From Terasakiella magnetica (GTDB taxonomy: Bacteria; Pseudomonadota; Alphaproteobacteria; Rhodospirillales; Magnetospirillaceae), in contig LR746520.1 of NCBI GenBank assembly GCA_902729415.1, positions 100,728 to 143,813 on the forward strand: DNA of 43,086 bases, read 5' to 3'. The notes under the pieces are model-generated. The model was not told the DNA's origin. It ran no database searches and saw only the letters and a list, made by a program, of their open reading frames with translations. Position numbers and translations under genes: made by a program. This document shows, piece by piece, positions 35,017-43,086 of the stretch (position 1 is the first letter of the stretch; every line of letters starts with the position of its first letter).

Positions 35017-36429
35017 TCAATTGACCTTGGAAAACCGCACCTCGCTGGTCAGGCTGGTGTTCTCCCACGGGGTCTGGCGACCGTCGGTATCGGAGATGAC
35101 ATCCTTGCGAACACCACGGAACACCGCTTCGAGCGACAGATTGGGCTGGCCGAGCTTTGCCGCCAGCGACCTGGTATAGGGGCTGTTCTTGCCGCTTCCG
35201 TCCTCGGAGACATTGCCGGGAGAGGTGGAAAAGGCGATGAAGGTCTCGACCGGTGCCTCGATCTGCGCCAATCCGCGCTGCTGACGCTTGTACTTGTCGG
35301 GGAACGGATTGTCGCGGCAAGCATCCAGGATCAGGATTTTGGGATTGGCCGTCACCAGACCAAGGGTAGCCAGCATCCTGGTCACATCGACACTCCGCGA
35401 CAAGACATCCTCGGGCGAAGAGATATCGACGTCGGTGGCAACCAGATAGTTACGGCCGTTCACCTCGACCCCATGACCGGCATAATAGATCACCGCCAGA
35501 TCGCTGGACTTGGCATCGAGGTAGAATTCCTTCAGCCCCAGCTTCATGGCGTCGAAATCACCATTCATGACCTTGGTGACGCTGAATCCGACCCGGGTCA
35601 GGGCATCGGCGACAACATTGGCGTCGTTGATGGTATTTTCCAGGGGAAGGCGCTTATAGGCGGCATTGCCCATGACCAGGGCGACCTTCTTGCCCGTATC
35701 GGCCGACACGGGTTTGGCAGCCGGACTGACATCGACCTGCTGGGCCTCGGGCTTGGCGATGGTGGCCAGTTCAGCGATGACGGTCTGACTGAGGCGACTG
35801 TCGGGCACCTTGAACAAGGCGTAGCCGCTGCCGCTGCCGTTGCCAACACCGGCGACGGCAATCGACCAGTAGCCGGTGACACTCCGGGTGGTCAGATCGA
35901 CCCGGTCGATGGCGAACGACAGGGTCGTGAACAGATTGCCGACCAAGGCCCAGTTGCAGAAGTGCGGTGCGACCTCGATAGCGATGCGCCCTTGCGGGTC
36001 GGCGCTGATTACCCCTTCGCCGGTCGAGCAATACAGCGGCACCCCCAGAAAGGTCAGGTTGAGATGGACATTGATCTTCAGGGACGGACTGGCGTCGGAC
36101 TCGGAAATCGCCAGGATGCTGGCTCCCTTCATGGCACCGCGACCGGGAATGGGGCCGCCCAGGACAAAGATGCCGATATCGTCGCCATCGCAGGCCTGGT
36201 CGCCCTGCCGGGCTTCGCAGATCCTGAAATCCCTGGTCAGCCCGTCCTTGAGCAGAGTCTTGATTTTTTCCAGGCTTCGGACGGTATCTTGCGGCGTGAT
36301 CCGTCGGCATCCGGCTTCATCGCACAAGGTCGAGGCGCCGACCTTTTCCGTCTGGGAGGTCGCGGTGCACCCCGCCAGCACCAGAAGCACTGCGGCAAAC
36401 AGCGTGACGGCCTGAAATCCGTATTTCAT
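35017..36429 (-). CDS. Caspase-fold (peptidase C14) lipoprotein
   Basis: 470 residues. A lipoprotein signal ends at Cys21 (LLVLAGC). A unique N-terminal region (about 30-225), which contains six or so cysteines and beta-type segments, has no family I recognise. A caspase p20-like domain (about 248-465) follows. The catalytic dyad is complete: H319 in YYAGHGVEVNGRNYLV and C371 in ILILDACRDNPF. ALVMGNAAYKRLPLENTINDA is the typical opening strand. The protein should be lipid-anchored and periplasmic, so its protease domain acts outside the cytoplasm. GAGGTG six bases before the ATG overlaps the stop of the upstream gene (nine-base gap). Substrate unknown. Confidence 0.9.
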   Translation of the reverse strand: MKYGFQAVTLFAAVLLVLAGCTATSQTEKVGASTLCDEAGCRRITPQDTVRSLEKIKTLLKDGLTRDFRICEARQGDQACDGDDIGIFVLGGPIPGRGAMKGASILAISESDASPSLKINVHLNLTFLGVPLYCSTGEGVISADPQGRIAIEVAPHFCNWALVGNLFTTLSFAIDRVDLTTRSVTGYWSIAVAGVGNGSGSGYALFKVPDSRLSQTVIAELATIAKPEAQQVDVSPAAKPVSADTGKKVALVMGNAAYKRLPLENTINDANVVADALTRVGFSVTKVMNGDFDAMKLGLKEFYLDAKSSDLAVIYYAGHGVEVNGRNYLVATDVDISSPEDVLSRSVDVTRMLATLGLVTANPKILILDACRDNPFPDKYKRQQRGLAQIEAPVETFIAFSTSPGNVSEDGSGKNSPYTRSLAAKLGQPNLSLEAVFRGVRKDVISDTDGRQTPWENTSLTSEVRFSKVN

Positions 36430-36438
36430 CGTACCACC

Positions 36439-36780
36439 TCAGATAATCTTACCCTCGCCCTCTTCGTACATACCCGACATCCCCGAGAGGTAAGAGCGCA
36501 GCGAACGGCGGTCCATCAGCTTATCCTGGGCGGCGGCGGGCAGATCGGTGATGGCGATCACCCGCTTTTCCACCAGCACCGCCACCAGATCCTCGACCAC
36601 GCGGATAAAGCCCAGATCGGAGGCGAGAAACCGTGCCGAGCCCCGGTCTCCCGCCGTATCGCGGAACAGGAAATCCAGGATATCGGGATGGCTGGCGGGA
36701 AGGTTCTCACACATCCCCTCGGCTTCGGTCTCGGACAGGGCGATCACCTTTCCCGACGGGTCGCGGCAGACATAGGGCAT
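36439..36780 (-). CDS. Small protein of the 'tryptophan synthase beta chain-like' family
   Basis: 113 residues. The pattern MPYVCRDPSGKVIALSE, HPDILDFLF, RFLASDLGFIRVVEDLVAVLVEKRVIAITDLPAAAQDKLMDRRSLR matches a small family often annotated 'tryptophan synthase subunit beta-like', which has no tryptophan synthase fold that I can see and no known role. It starts at ATG with GAAGGA upstream, lies 23 bases after the membrane protein gene and nine before the caspase gene. The C-terminus ends GMYEEGEGKII. Confidence 0.75.
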   Translation of the reverse strand: MPYVCRDPSGKVIALSETEAEGMCENLPASHPDILDFLFRDTAGDRGSARFLASDLGFIRVVEDLVAVLVEKRVIAITDLPAAAQDKLMDRRSLRSYLSGMSGMYEEGEGKII

Positions 36781-36803
36781 CAGACATGTCCTTCAGCAGG
36801 GGG

Positions 36804-37202
36804 CTACAGCAAACCCCAGGAACGAATAAAGGCCGCCGACAGCCCCATTCCCACCAGCCATAACGGCAGGGGAAGAGCCAGCAGCGGCAGATACCAACCG
36901 CATTCCAGGAAGGTCAGGCGATCGACAATACCGGCCCTGGCGATCATCGGTCCAGCGGTGGGGCTGGTCCAGTGGTAATGGGTGGTGCGCAGCCGCAGGC
37001 CCAGGTCGATCAATCCGATCACTCCCGGCCCGATGGCGGCGGCGAAGGTGCAGCTACGGTAATCGGGAGCCTCCGCCCACCCCAGGGTGAAAACCACGGC
37101 GAAATAAACGACGACCAGCATCATCCACTTGGGAATGCCGATCCCGACCGGCCCCAGCATAAGCGGGATAAAGGATGTATCCCGCCCGATCCGTCGCCTC
37201 AT
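36804..37202 (-). CDS. Small integral membrane protein of unknown function
   Basis: 132 residues from ATG 37202 (MRRRIGRDTSFIPLML), with GGAG nine bases ahead; the frame is open to 37355, but the extension is not family-like. Three or four hydrophobic segments are visible: about 24-42 (WMMLVVVYFAVVFTLGWA), 55-72 (AAIGPGVIGLIDLGL) and 103-128 (LPLLALPLPLWLVGMGLSAAF). No family recognised. First gene of a unit with the 113-residue protein and the caspase lipoprotein; divergent from the GGDEF-EAL gene. Confidence 0.75.
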   Translation of the reverse strand: MRRRIGRDTSFIPLMLGPVGIGIPKWMMLVVVYFAVVFTLGWAEAPDYRSCTFAAAIGPGVIGLIDLGLRLRTTHYHWTSPTAGPMIARAGIVDRLTFLECGWYLPLLALPLPLWLVGMGLSAAFIRSWGLL

Positions 37203-37425
37203 GGTGTCATGCTCCGTCGAGTAGAGGGCGCAGAATAGCCCAAGCCAGGATTGACAAAAAGCGGCGAGACAGCCGAAACCTGTCTCATCGCAACCCATGC
37301 ACTTTGAAGCCGACAGCGTGCTCGATTGGTTGTATGATACGTTCCAGGTAAGCAACCTGCATCATTTGGGGCGGATAAGGGGCGACAGACCCCGCCTGAG
37401 AGGCTCCGTCAGGGTGAGAAGCGCG

Positions 37426-39573
37426 ATGTCGGCGGGCGAATCCAGGGACGGCGATACATCAGTACAATGCCTGGCCCTGCCAGGGGTTGGCAGCCCGGCC
37501 GCGAGTTCAGCCGAGGTGCTGCACCGCCATAGCATCGGCATGCGCCTGCTGATCCTCATTGCCCTGTTCAGCACCCTGATCACCCTGGCATCGACGGCGC
37601 TTCAGCTTTACTTCGATTACAGCCGCGACGTCCAAGCCATCGAGACCCGCCTTGACGAGATCGAGCGCAGCTATCTCGACAGCATCGCCGCCGGGCTGTG
37701 GAGCTTTAACACCCCCCAGCTGAAGCTCCAGATGAACGGCATCCTCAGCCTGCCGGAAATGCGGGCGGTGGAGGTGCGGGAAAACGGCAAGGGTGGGCAG
37801 AAGGGGCTGGTCCTGGCCGTCGGCCAGCGCCAGGCACGAGCCGCCATCATCCGCGAGATCCCCATTACCCTGACCACCCAGGGCAATGTCCGGCCCCTGG
37901 GAACCCTGACCCTGGAAGCTACCCTGGACGTGGTCTATCAAAGACTGATCGACACGGCCGTCATCATCTTGATCAGCCAGGGTATCCAGACCTTCCTGGT
38001 GTCGATGTTCATTTTTTTCATCGTTCATCGTCTGGTCACCCGCCACCTGATGTCCATCGCCCACTTCCTGTCGTGGCACGATACCCGCTCGGCACCGCCG
38101 CTTCTGACCCTGGAGCGAAACCACCCCAGCCAGCCCGACGAGTTGGAGCACATGGTCGATGCCTTCAACACCATGTCGGGTGATCTTTATTCGGCCTATT
38201 GCGAGCTGTCAGGGGTTAACACCGCCCTGGAGCGCGATATCGCCATCCGTCAAAGCTATGAGGAGCAACTATACCGCCAGGCCCATTACGACGAGCTGAC
38301 CGGCCTGCCCAACCGAGTGCTGACCATAGACCGCCTGGATCAGGCCATTGCCGTCGCCAATCGGGAAAAGGCGTTGAGCGCCCTGCTGCTGATCGATCTC
38401 GACAATTTCAAGGACGTCAACGACGCCATCGGCCATGGCGCCGGCGACCGCCTGCTGAAGGAGGCGGCCCAGCGTCTGGGCACCTGTATCCGCGAGGGCG
38501 ACACCCTGGCGCGCATGGGCGGCGACGAGTTCGTCATCGTTCTGCCCAACATCGCCGATTCCTTCGTGGTGCAAAAGGTGGCCGAGCGGGTTCTCGACGC
38601 CTTCCAGCCTCCCTTCCACCTGGATGGCCAGGATCACTTCGTCTCGGCCAGTCTCGGCATCGCGCTGTTTCCCTCCGACGGCACCTCCCCAGAGGACTTG
38701 CTGCGCAACGCCGACCTCGCCCTCTACAAGGCCAAGGAGCAGGGACGGGCGCGCTATCAGTTCTTTACCCCCGAAATCAACGAGCGGACACAGTTGCGCC
38801 TTGCTCTGGCGCGGCGGCTGCGGGGCGCCACCGCGCGCGGCGAGTTCGTGCTCTATTACCAGCCGCTGTTCCATGCCGCCACCGGTACGCCCGCCACCTT
38901 CGAGGCCTTGATCCGCTGGCGCCAGCCCGATGGCAGCATCATCATGCCCGGCCAGTTCATCACCCTGGCCGAGGATATCGGGTTGATCGGTGAGATCGGC
39001 GACTGGGTGCTGGAAACCGCCTGCCGCGAGGCCGCGGCCCTGTTCAAGGAATCGCGGGAAGAACTGCGCATCGCCGTCAACGTCTCGCCCCGCCAGTTGC
39101 ACAGCGGCGAGTTCGGCCGCAAGGTCCGGCGCGTCCTCGACGACACCGGTCTGCCCCCCCAACGGCTGGAGGTGGAAATCACCGAAAGTATGCTGATGGA
39201 CGACACCTCCGAGACCATCATCGCCCTGGAAATGCTGTGCGACCTGGGGGTGCGGCTGTCCATCGATGATTTTGGCACCGGTTATTCCTCGCTGGGTTAT
39301 CTCCACCGCTATCCCTTCAACACCCTGAAGATCGACCGTTCGTTCGTGATCAAGATCGAGAAAGACCGCAATGGCGCCCGGCTGGTGGAAACCATCACCG
39401 GCATGGCCCGAGGCCTGGGCATGGAGACCATCGCCGAAGGTGTCGAGACCGAGGGTCAGCGCGACTTCCTGCGCAAGCACAATTGTGACATCCTGCAAGG
39501 CTATCTGCTCGGCCGCCCGGCCCCCTTCGCCACCGCCCAAGCCTTGCTGAAAGACACTGCCACGGTTGTTTGA
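37426..39573 (+). CDS. Membrane GGDEF-EAL protein (c-di-GMP turnover)
   Basis: About 715 residues. Two membrane spans (about 40-60 and 185-210) enclose a periplasmic sensor region, followed by a HAMP-like stretch, an intact GGDEF domain (GGDEF at 365-369) and an intact EAL domain (E493-A494-L495, FEALIRW; NVSPRQL, EITES, DDFGTGYSS, KIDRSF, AEGVE). An RxxD inhibitory site (REGD) lies five residues before GGDEF. Both synthesis and breakdown of c-di-GMP are possible. The frame is open to 37297, but ATG 37426 with GGTGAG ahead is preferred. In the 223-base gap to the divergent gene, TTGACA (37251-37256) and TATGAT (37333-37338) are seen but not spaced as one promoter. Confidence 0.93.
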   Translation: MSAGESRDGDTSVQCLALPGVGSPAASSAEVLHRHSIGMRLLILIALFSTLITLASTALQLYFDYSRDVQAIETRLDEIERSYLDSIAAGLWSFNTPQLKLQMNGILSLPEMRAVEVRENGKGGQKGLVLAVGQRQARAAIIREIPITLTTQGNVRPLGTLTLEATLDVVYQRLIDTAVIILISQGIQTFLVSMFIFFIVHRLVTRHLMSIAHFLSWHDTRSAPPLLTLERNHPSQPDELEHMVDAFNTMSGDLYSAYCELSGVNTALERDIAIRQSYEEQLYRQAHYDELTGLPNRVLTIDRLDQAIAVANREKALSALLLIDLDNFKDVNDAIGHGAGDRLLKEAAQRLGTCIREGDTLARMGGDEFVIVLPNIADSFVVQKVAERVLDAFQPPFHLDGQDHFVSASLGIALFPSDGTSPEDLLRNADLALYKAKEQGRARYQFFTPEINERTQLRLALARRLRGATARGEFVLYYQPLFHAATGTPATFEALIRWRQPDGSIIMPGQFITLAEDIGLIGEIGDWVLETACREAAALFKESREELRIAVNVSPRQLHSGEFGRKVRRVLDDTGLPPQRLEVEITESMLMDDTSETIIALEMLCDLGVRLSIDDFGTGYSSLGYLHRYPFNTLKIDRSFVIKIEKDRNGARLVETITGMARGLGMETIAEGVETEGQRDFLRKHNCDILQGYLLGRPAPFATAQALLKDTATVV

Positions 39574-39604
39574 CTCGCGGGCCGGACAGGTGTAGCCATC
39601 GGCC

Positions 39605-41418
<1,814 letters not shown>

Positions 41419-41422
<4 letters not shown>

Positions 41423-42333
41423 CGGAGACGAGGCTTCCATCCGAAGCCGGTCTTTCACCGCGCGACAGCGCCGCCGCCTTGCTGGTGGTGATGCTATGGG
41501 GGCTTAACTTTGTGGCGGTGAAGCTGGCCCTTCACACCCTGCCGCCCTTCCTGCTGACCGGTTTGCGCTTTGCCGTCACCGCCGCCATCCTGGTTCCCTT
41601 CTTCCGCCCCCGACGGCAGCAGTTGGGGGGGATCTTGCTGCTGGCCGCCGTGCTGGGATTCGGGCATTTCGGCCTGATCTTCTTCGCCCTGTCCAGGATG
41701 GACGCCGCCACCGCCGGAATCGCCATTCAACTGGGAATCCCGTTCAGCGCCCTGCTGGCCTGGCTGGTGTTCGACGAACACCTGGGCTGGCGCCGCGCCG
41801 TGGGTATGACCGTGGCCTTTGGCGGCGTCGCCCTGCTGGCGGGAGAGCCTCACCGGCCGGGTATCTTGCCGCTGCTGGCGGTGGTGGTATCGGCCATGAG
41901 CTGGGCATGGTCCAACGTGGTGATCAAGCGCATCGGCGCCATCGATCCGCTAACCCTCAACGGCTGGGTGGCGCTGTTCGCCTGTCCCATGCTGCTGGGC
42001 CTGTCGCTGGCCGCCGAGACCGGCCAGGCCGAAGCCATCGCCGCCACCGGATGGATGGGGTGGAGCGGTCTTGCCTATACCATCATCGGGTCGACCCTGA
42101 TCGCCTATTCCCTGTGGTATCGTCTGATTGAACGCCATCCCATGAACCGAGTGGTTCCCTTCACCTTGCTGGGACCGGCCGTTGCGGTCACAGGCGGCGT
42201 TTTGCTGCTGGGAGAGCCGCTGACATGGCATAAGCTGGTGGGGGGCATCCTGACCGTGGGCGGTGTCGGCATCATCCAATTGTTGCCCGGCCGCTCCATC
42301 ACCCCCATCGAGGAACCGGAGCCCGGCACATGA
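41419..42333 (+). CDS. EamA/DMT family transporter
   Basis: 304 residues with ten hydrophobic spans in two EamA repeats (about 15-140 and 150-285). WGLNFVAVKLALHTLPPF and GLRFAVTAAILVPFF mark the first repeat; MSWAWSNVVIKRIGAIDP and GWMGWSGLAYTIIGST the second. Drug/metabolite exporters of this type move amino acids or related metabolites; the substrate is not readable. It overlaps uup and the amidase gene by four bases each (ATGA). Confidence 0.92.
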
Positions 42334-43007
42334 GCGTGATCAACCATCCCTCGCCCAATTTTGAACCGCGCCGCACCGGCGTGGTGGACATGCTGATCTT
42401 CCATTACACCGGCATGGAAAACGGCGAGGCCGCCCTGGCGCGGCTGTGCGATCCCCAAGCCAAGGTCAGCGCCCATTACCTGATCGAAGACGACGGTCGC
42501 ATCTTCGCCCTGGTGCCCGAGGACCAGCGGGCCTGGCACGCAGGCCAAGCTTTCTGGCACGGCGAGACCGACATCAATTCCCGCTCCATCGGTATCGAGC
42601 TGGTCAATCCCGGCCACGAATTCGGCTATCGCGCCTTCCCCGAGGCCCAGATCGCCGCCCTGATCAGTCTCAGCCTCGGCATCCTGGGCCGCCATCCCAT
42701 TCCGCCGCGCAACGTGCTGGGGCATTCCGACGTAGCCCCCACCCGCAAGCAAGACCCCGGCGAGATGTTTCCGTGGAAGGATCTGGCTGAAAGCCACGGT
42801 ATCGGCCTGTGGCCATGCGGCGAAGCCGTCTTCATCCCGCCCGAACACGTGGTTCTGGCCGGCCTGGCCCATGTGGGCTATGACATCTGGGATCCGAAGG
42901 CGGCGCTGACCGCCTTCCAGCGCCACTTTCGCCCGTGGAAGGTGGATGGCCTCGTCGATGAGGAGACCATCGGCCGCCTGCGGGCGCTGCACCGTATCTT
43001 GCGCTAG
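42330..43007 (+). CDS. N-acetylmuramoyl-L-alanine amidase, AmpD-type
   Basis: 225 residues, Amidase_2 domain followed by a peptidoglycan-binding-like C-terminus (about 165-220). Zinc ligands are H25 (MLIFHYTGM), H132 (VLGHSDVAP) and D142 (RKQDPG); HYLIEDDGRIF and SIGIELVNPG are family blocks. No signal peptide, so cytoplasmic use in cell-wall recycling is likely. The stop codon TAG lies exactly at the edge of the IS630-type element: TA belongs to the target, G is the first base of the element. The product length is near normal, so little, if anything, is lost. Confidence 0.9.
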   Translation: MSVINHPSPNFEPRRTGVVDMLIFHYTGMENGEAALARLCDPQAKVSAHYLIEDDGRIFALVPEDQRAWHAGQAFWHGETDINSRSIGIELVNPGHEFGYRAFPEAQIAALISLSLGILGRHPIPPRNVLGHSDVAPTRKQDPGEMFPWKDLAESHGIGLWPCGEAVFIPPEHVVLAGLAHVGYDIWDPKAALTAFQRHFRPWKVDGLVDEETIGRLRALHRILR

Positions 43008-43086
43008 AGCAATTCGCGATCACACTGGTTCATAACCGGCAGCCTTGAAGAAATTCCGGCACTCTTCGGGCTCGTAGAGATCGCAG
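43007..43086. mobile_element. Terminal part of an IS630-family insertion sequence
   Basis: Right after a TA dinucleotide (43005-43006), the usual IS630 target, a new sequence begins with GAGCAATTCGCGATCACA, presumably the terminal inverted repeat. Within it, on the minus strand, is the end of a transposase frame. The other end lies beyond the window, so the repeat pair and TA duplication cannot be confirmed here. Confidence 0.65.
43020..43086 (-). CDS. IS630-family transposase, C-terminal end only
   Basis: The last 21 residues of a minus-strand frame that enters from the right edge end at TGA (43022-43020). They read CDLYEPEECRNFFKAAGYEP, then V. This matches the typical end of IS630 transposases, with the ECxNxFxxAGY signature. 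The catalytic DDE core is outside the window, so it is not known whether the gene is intact. Confidence 0.7.
   Translation of the reverse strand, partial: CDLYEPEECRNFFKAAGYEPV

Noticed and set aside
34942..36978. 678-residue plus-strand open frame opposite the caspase operon
   Set aside because: No domain or signal; the minus-strand genes have signal peptide, catalytic motifs and ribosome-binding sites.
37297..37425. Upstream extension of the GGDEF-EAL gene
   Set aside because: The added 43 residues are Arg-rich without conservation, and a good ribosome-binding site precedes 37426.

Overview
This is a GC-rich bacterial chromosome segment of about 43 kb. It is most likely from an alphaproteobacterium of the Rhodospirillales (Magnetospirillum-like). 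That placement is inferred from the gene families (DUF4167, DUF1178, an APH-type ThrB, two-part GcvPA/GcvPB, PtsP, UbiG/UbiA) and the gene order; no marker gene was aligned. Most of the window is core metabolism and signalling. Foreign-looking DNA is confined to one AT-rich gene and the edge of an insertion sequence.

Layout. (1) 1-5711, plus strand: the end of a FIST sensor gene, a 1224-residue hybrid histidine kinase (four PAS-like segments, HisKA, HATPase, two REC, HPt) and a REC/HD-GYP protein. Together they form a compact sensor to phosphorelay to c-di-GMP unit. (2) 5922-18246, minus strand, read from right to left: lysC, a nitronate monooxygenase-like gene, ptsP, rodZ, ispG, hisS, hemA, prfA, prmC and a DUF4167 gene. 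PrmC methylates the GGQ glutamine of PrfA, so these neighbours act on each other. (3) 18419-22639: ubiG (plus), a DUF1178 gene (minus), a small methyltransferase (plus), then ispH-thrB-rnhA (minus). IspG and IspH, the last two MEP-pathway enzymes, are both in the window. (4) 22823-28353, plus: a small lipoprotein, then a tandem glycine riboswitch leading gcvT-gcvH-gcvPA-gcvPB. The gcvPA/gcvPB junction carries a 135-bp element in two full copies plus a third partial copy. (5) 28444-31743, plus: a degenerate-GGDEF/EAL protein, ubiA and a methyltransferase. (6) 31798-33017: a ParD/ParE-type toxin-antitoxin pair with an apparently leaderless promoter, next to an AT-rich orphan gene. (7) 33259-34907: argG and a DUF454 membrane protein. 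(8) 35017-37202, minus: a three-gene unit made of a small membrane protein, a small 'tryptophan synthase beta-like' protein and a caspase-fold lipoprotein. (9) 37426-43007, plus: a membrane GGDEF-EAL protein, then the overlapping genes uup, an EamA transporter and an AmpD-type amidase. (10) 43007-43086: the end of an IS630-type element, which appears to supply the last base of the amidase stop codon.

The points most worth following up are the element that multiplies the gcvPB ribosome-binding leader, the caspase lipoprotein operon, the AT-rich orphan beside the leaderless toxin-antitoxin pair, and the two in-frame microsatellites (18 glycines in the DUF4167 protein; twelve PPK(A/V)(E/D) repeats in RodZ). 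No tRNA, rRNA, CRISPR array, prophage or replication origin was seen.
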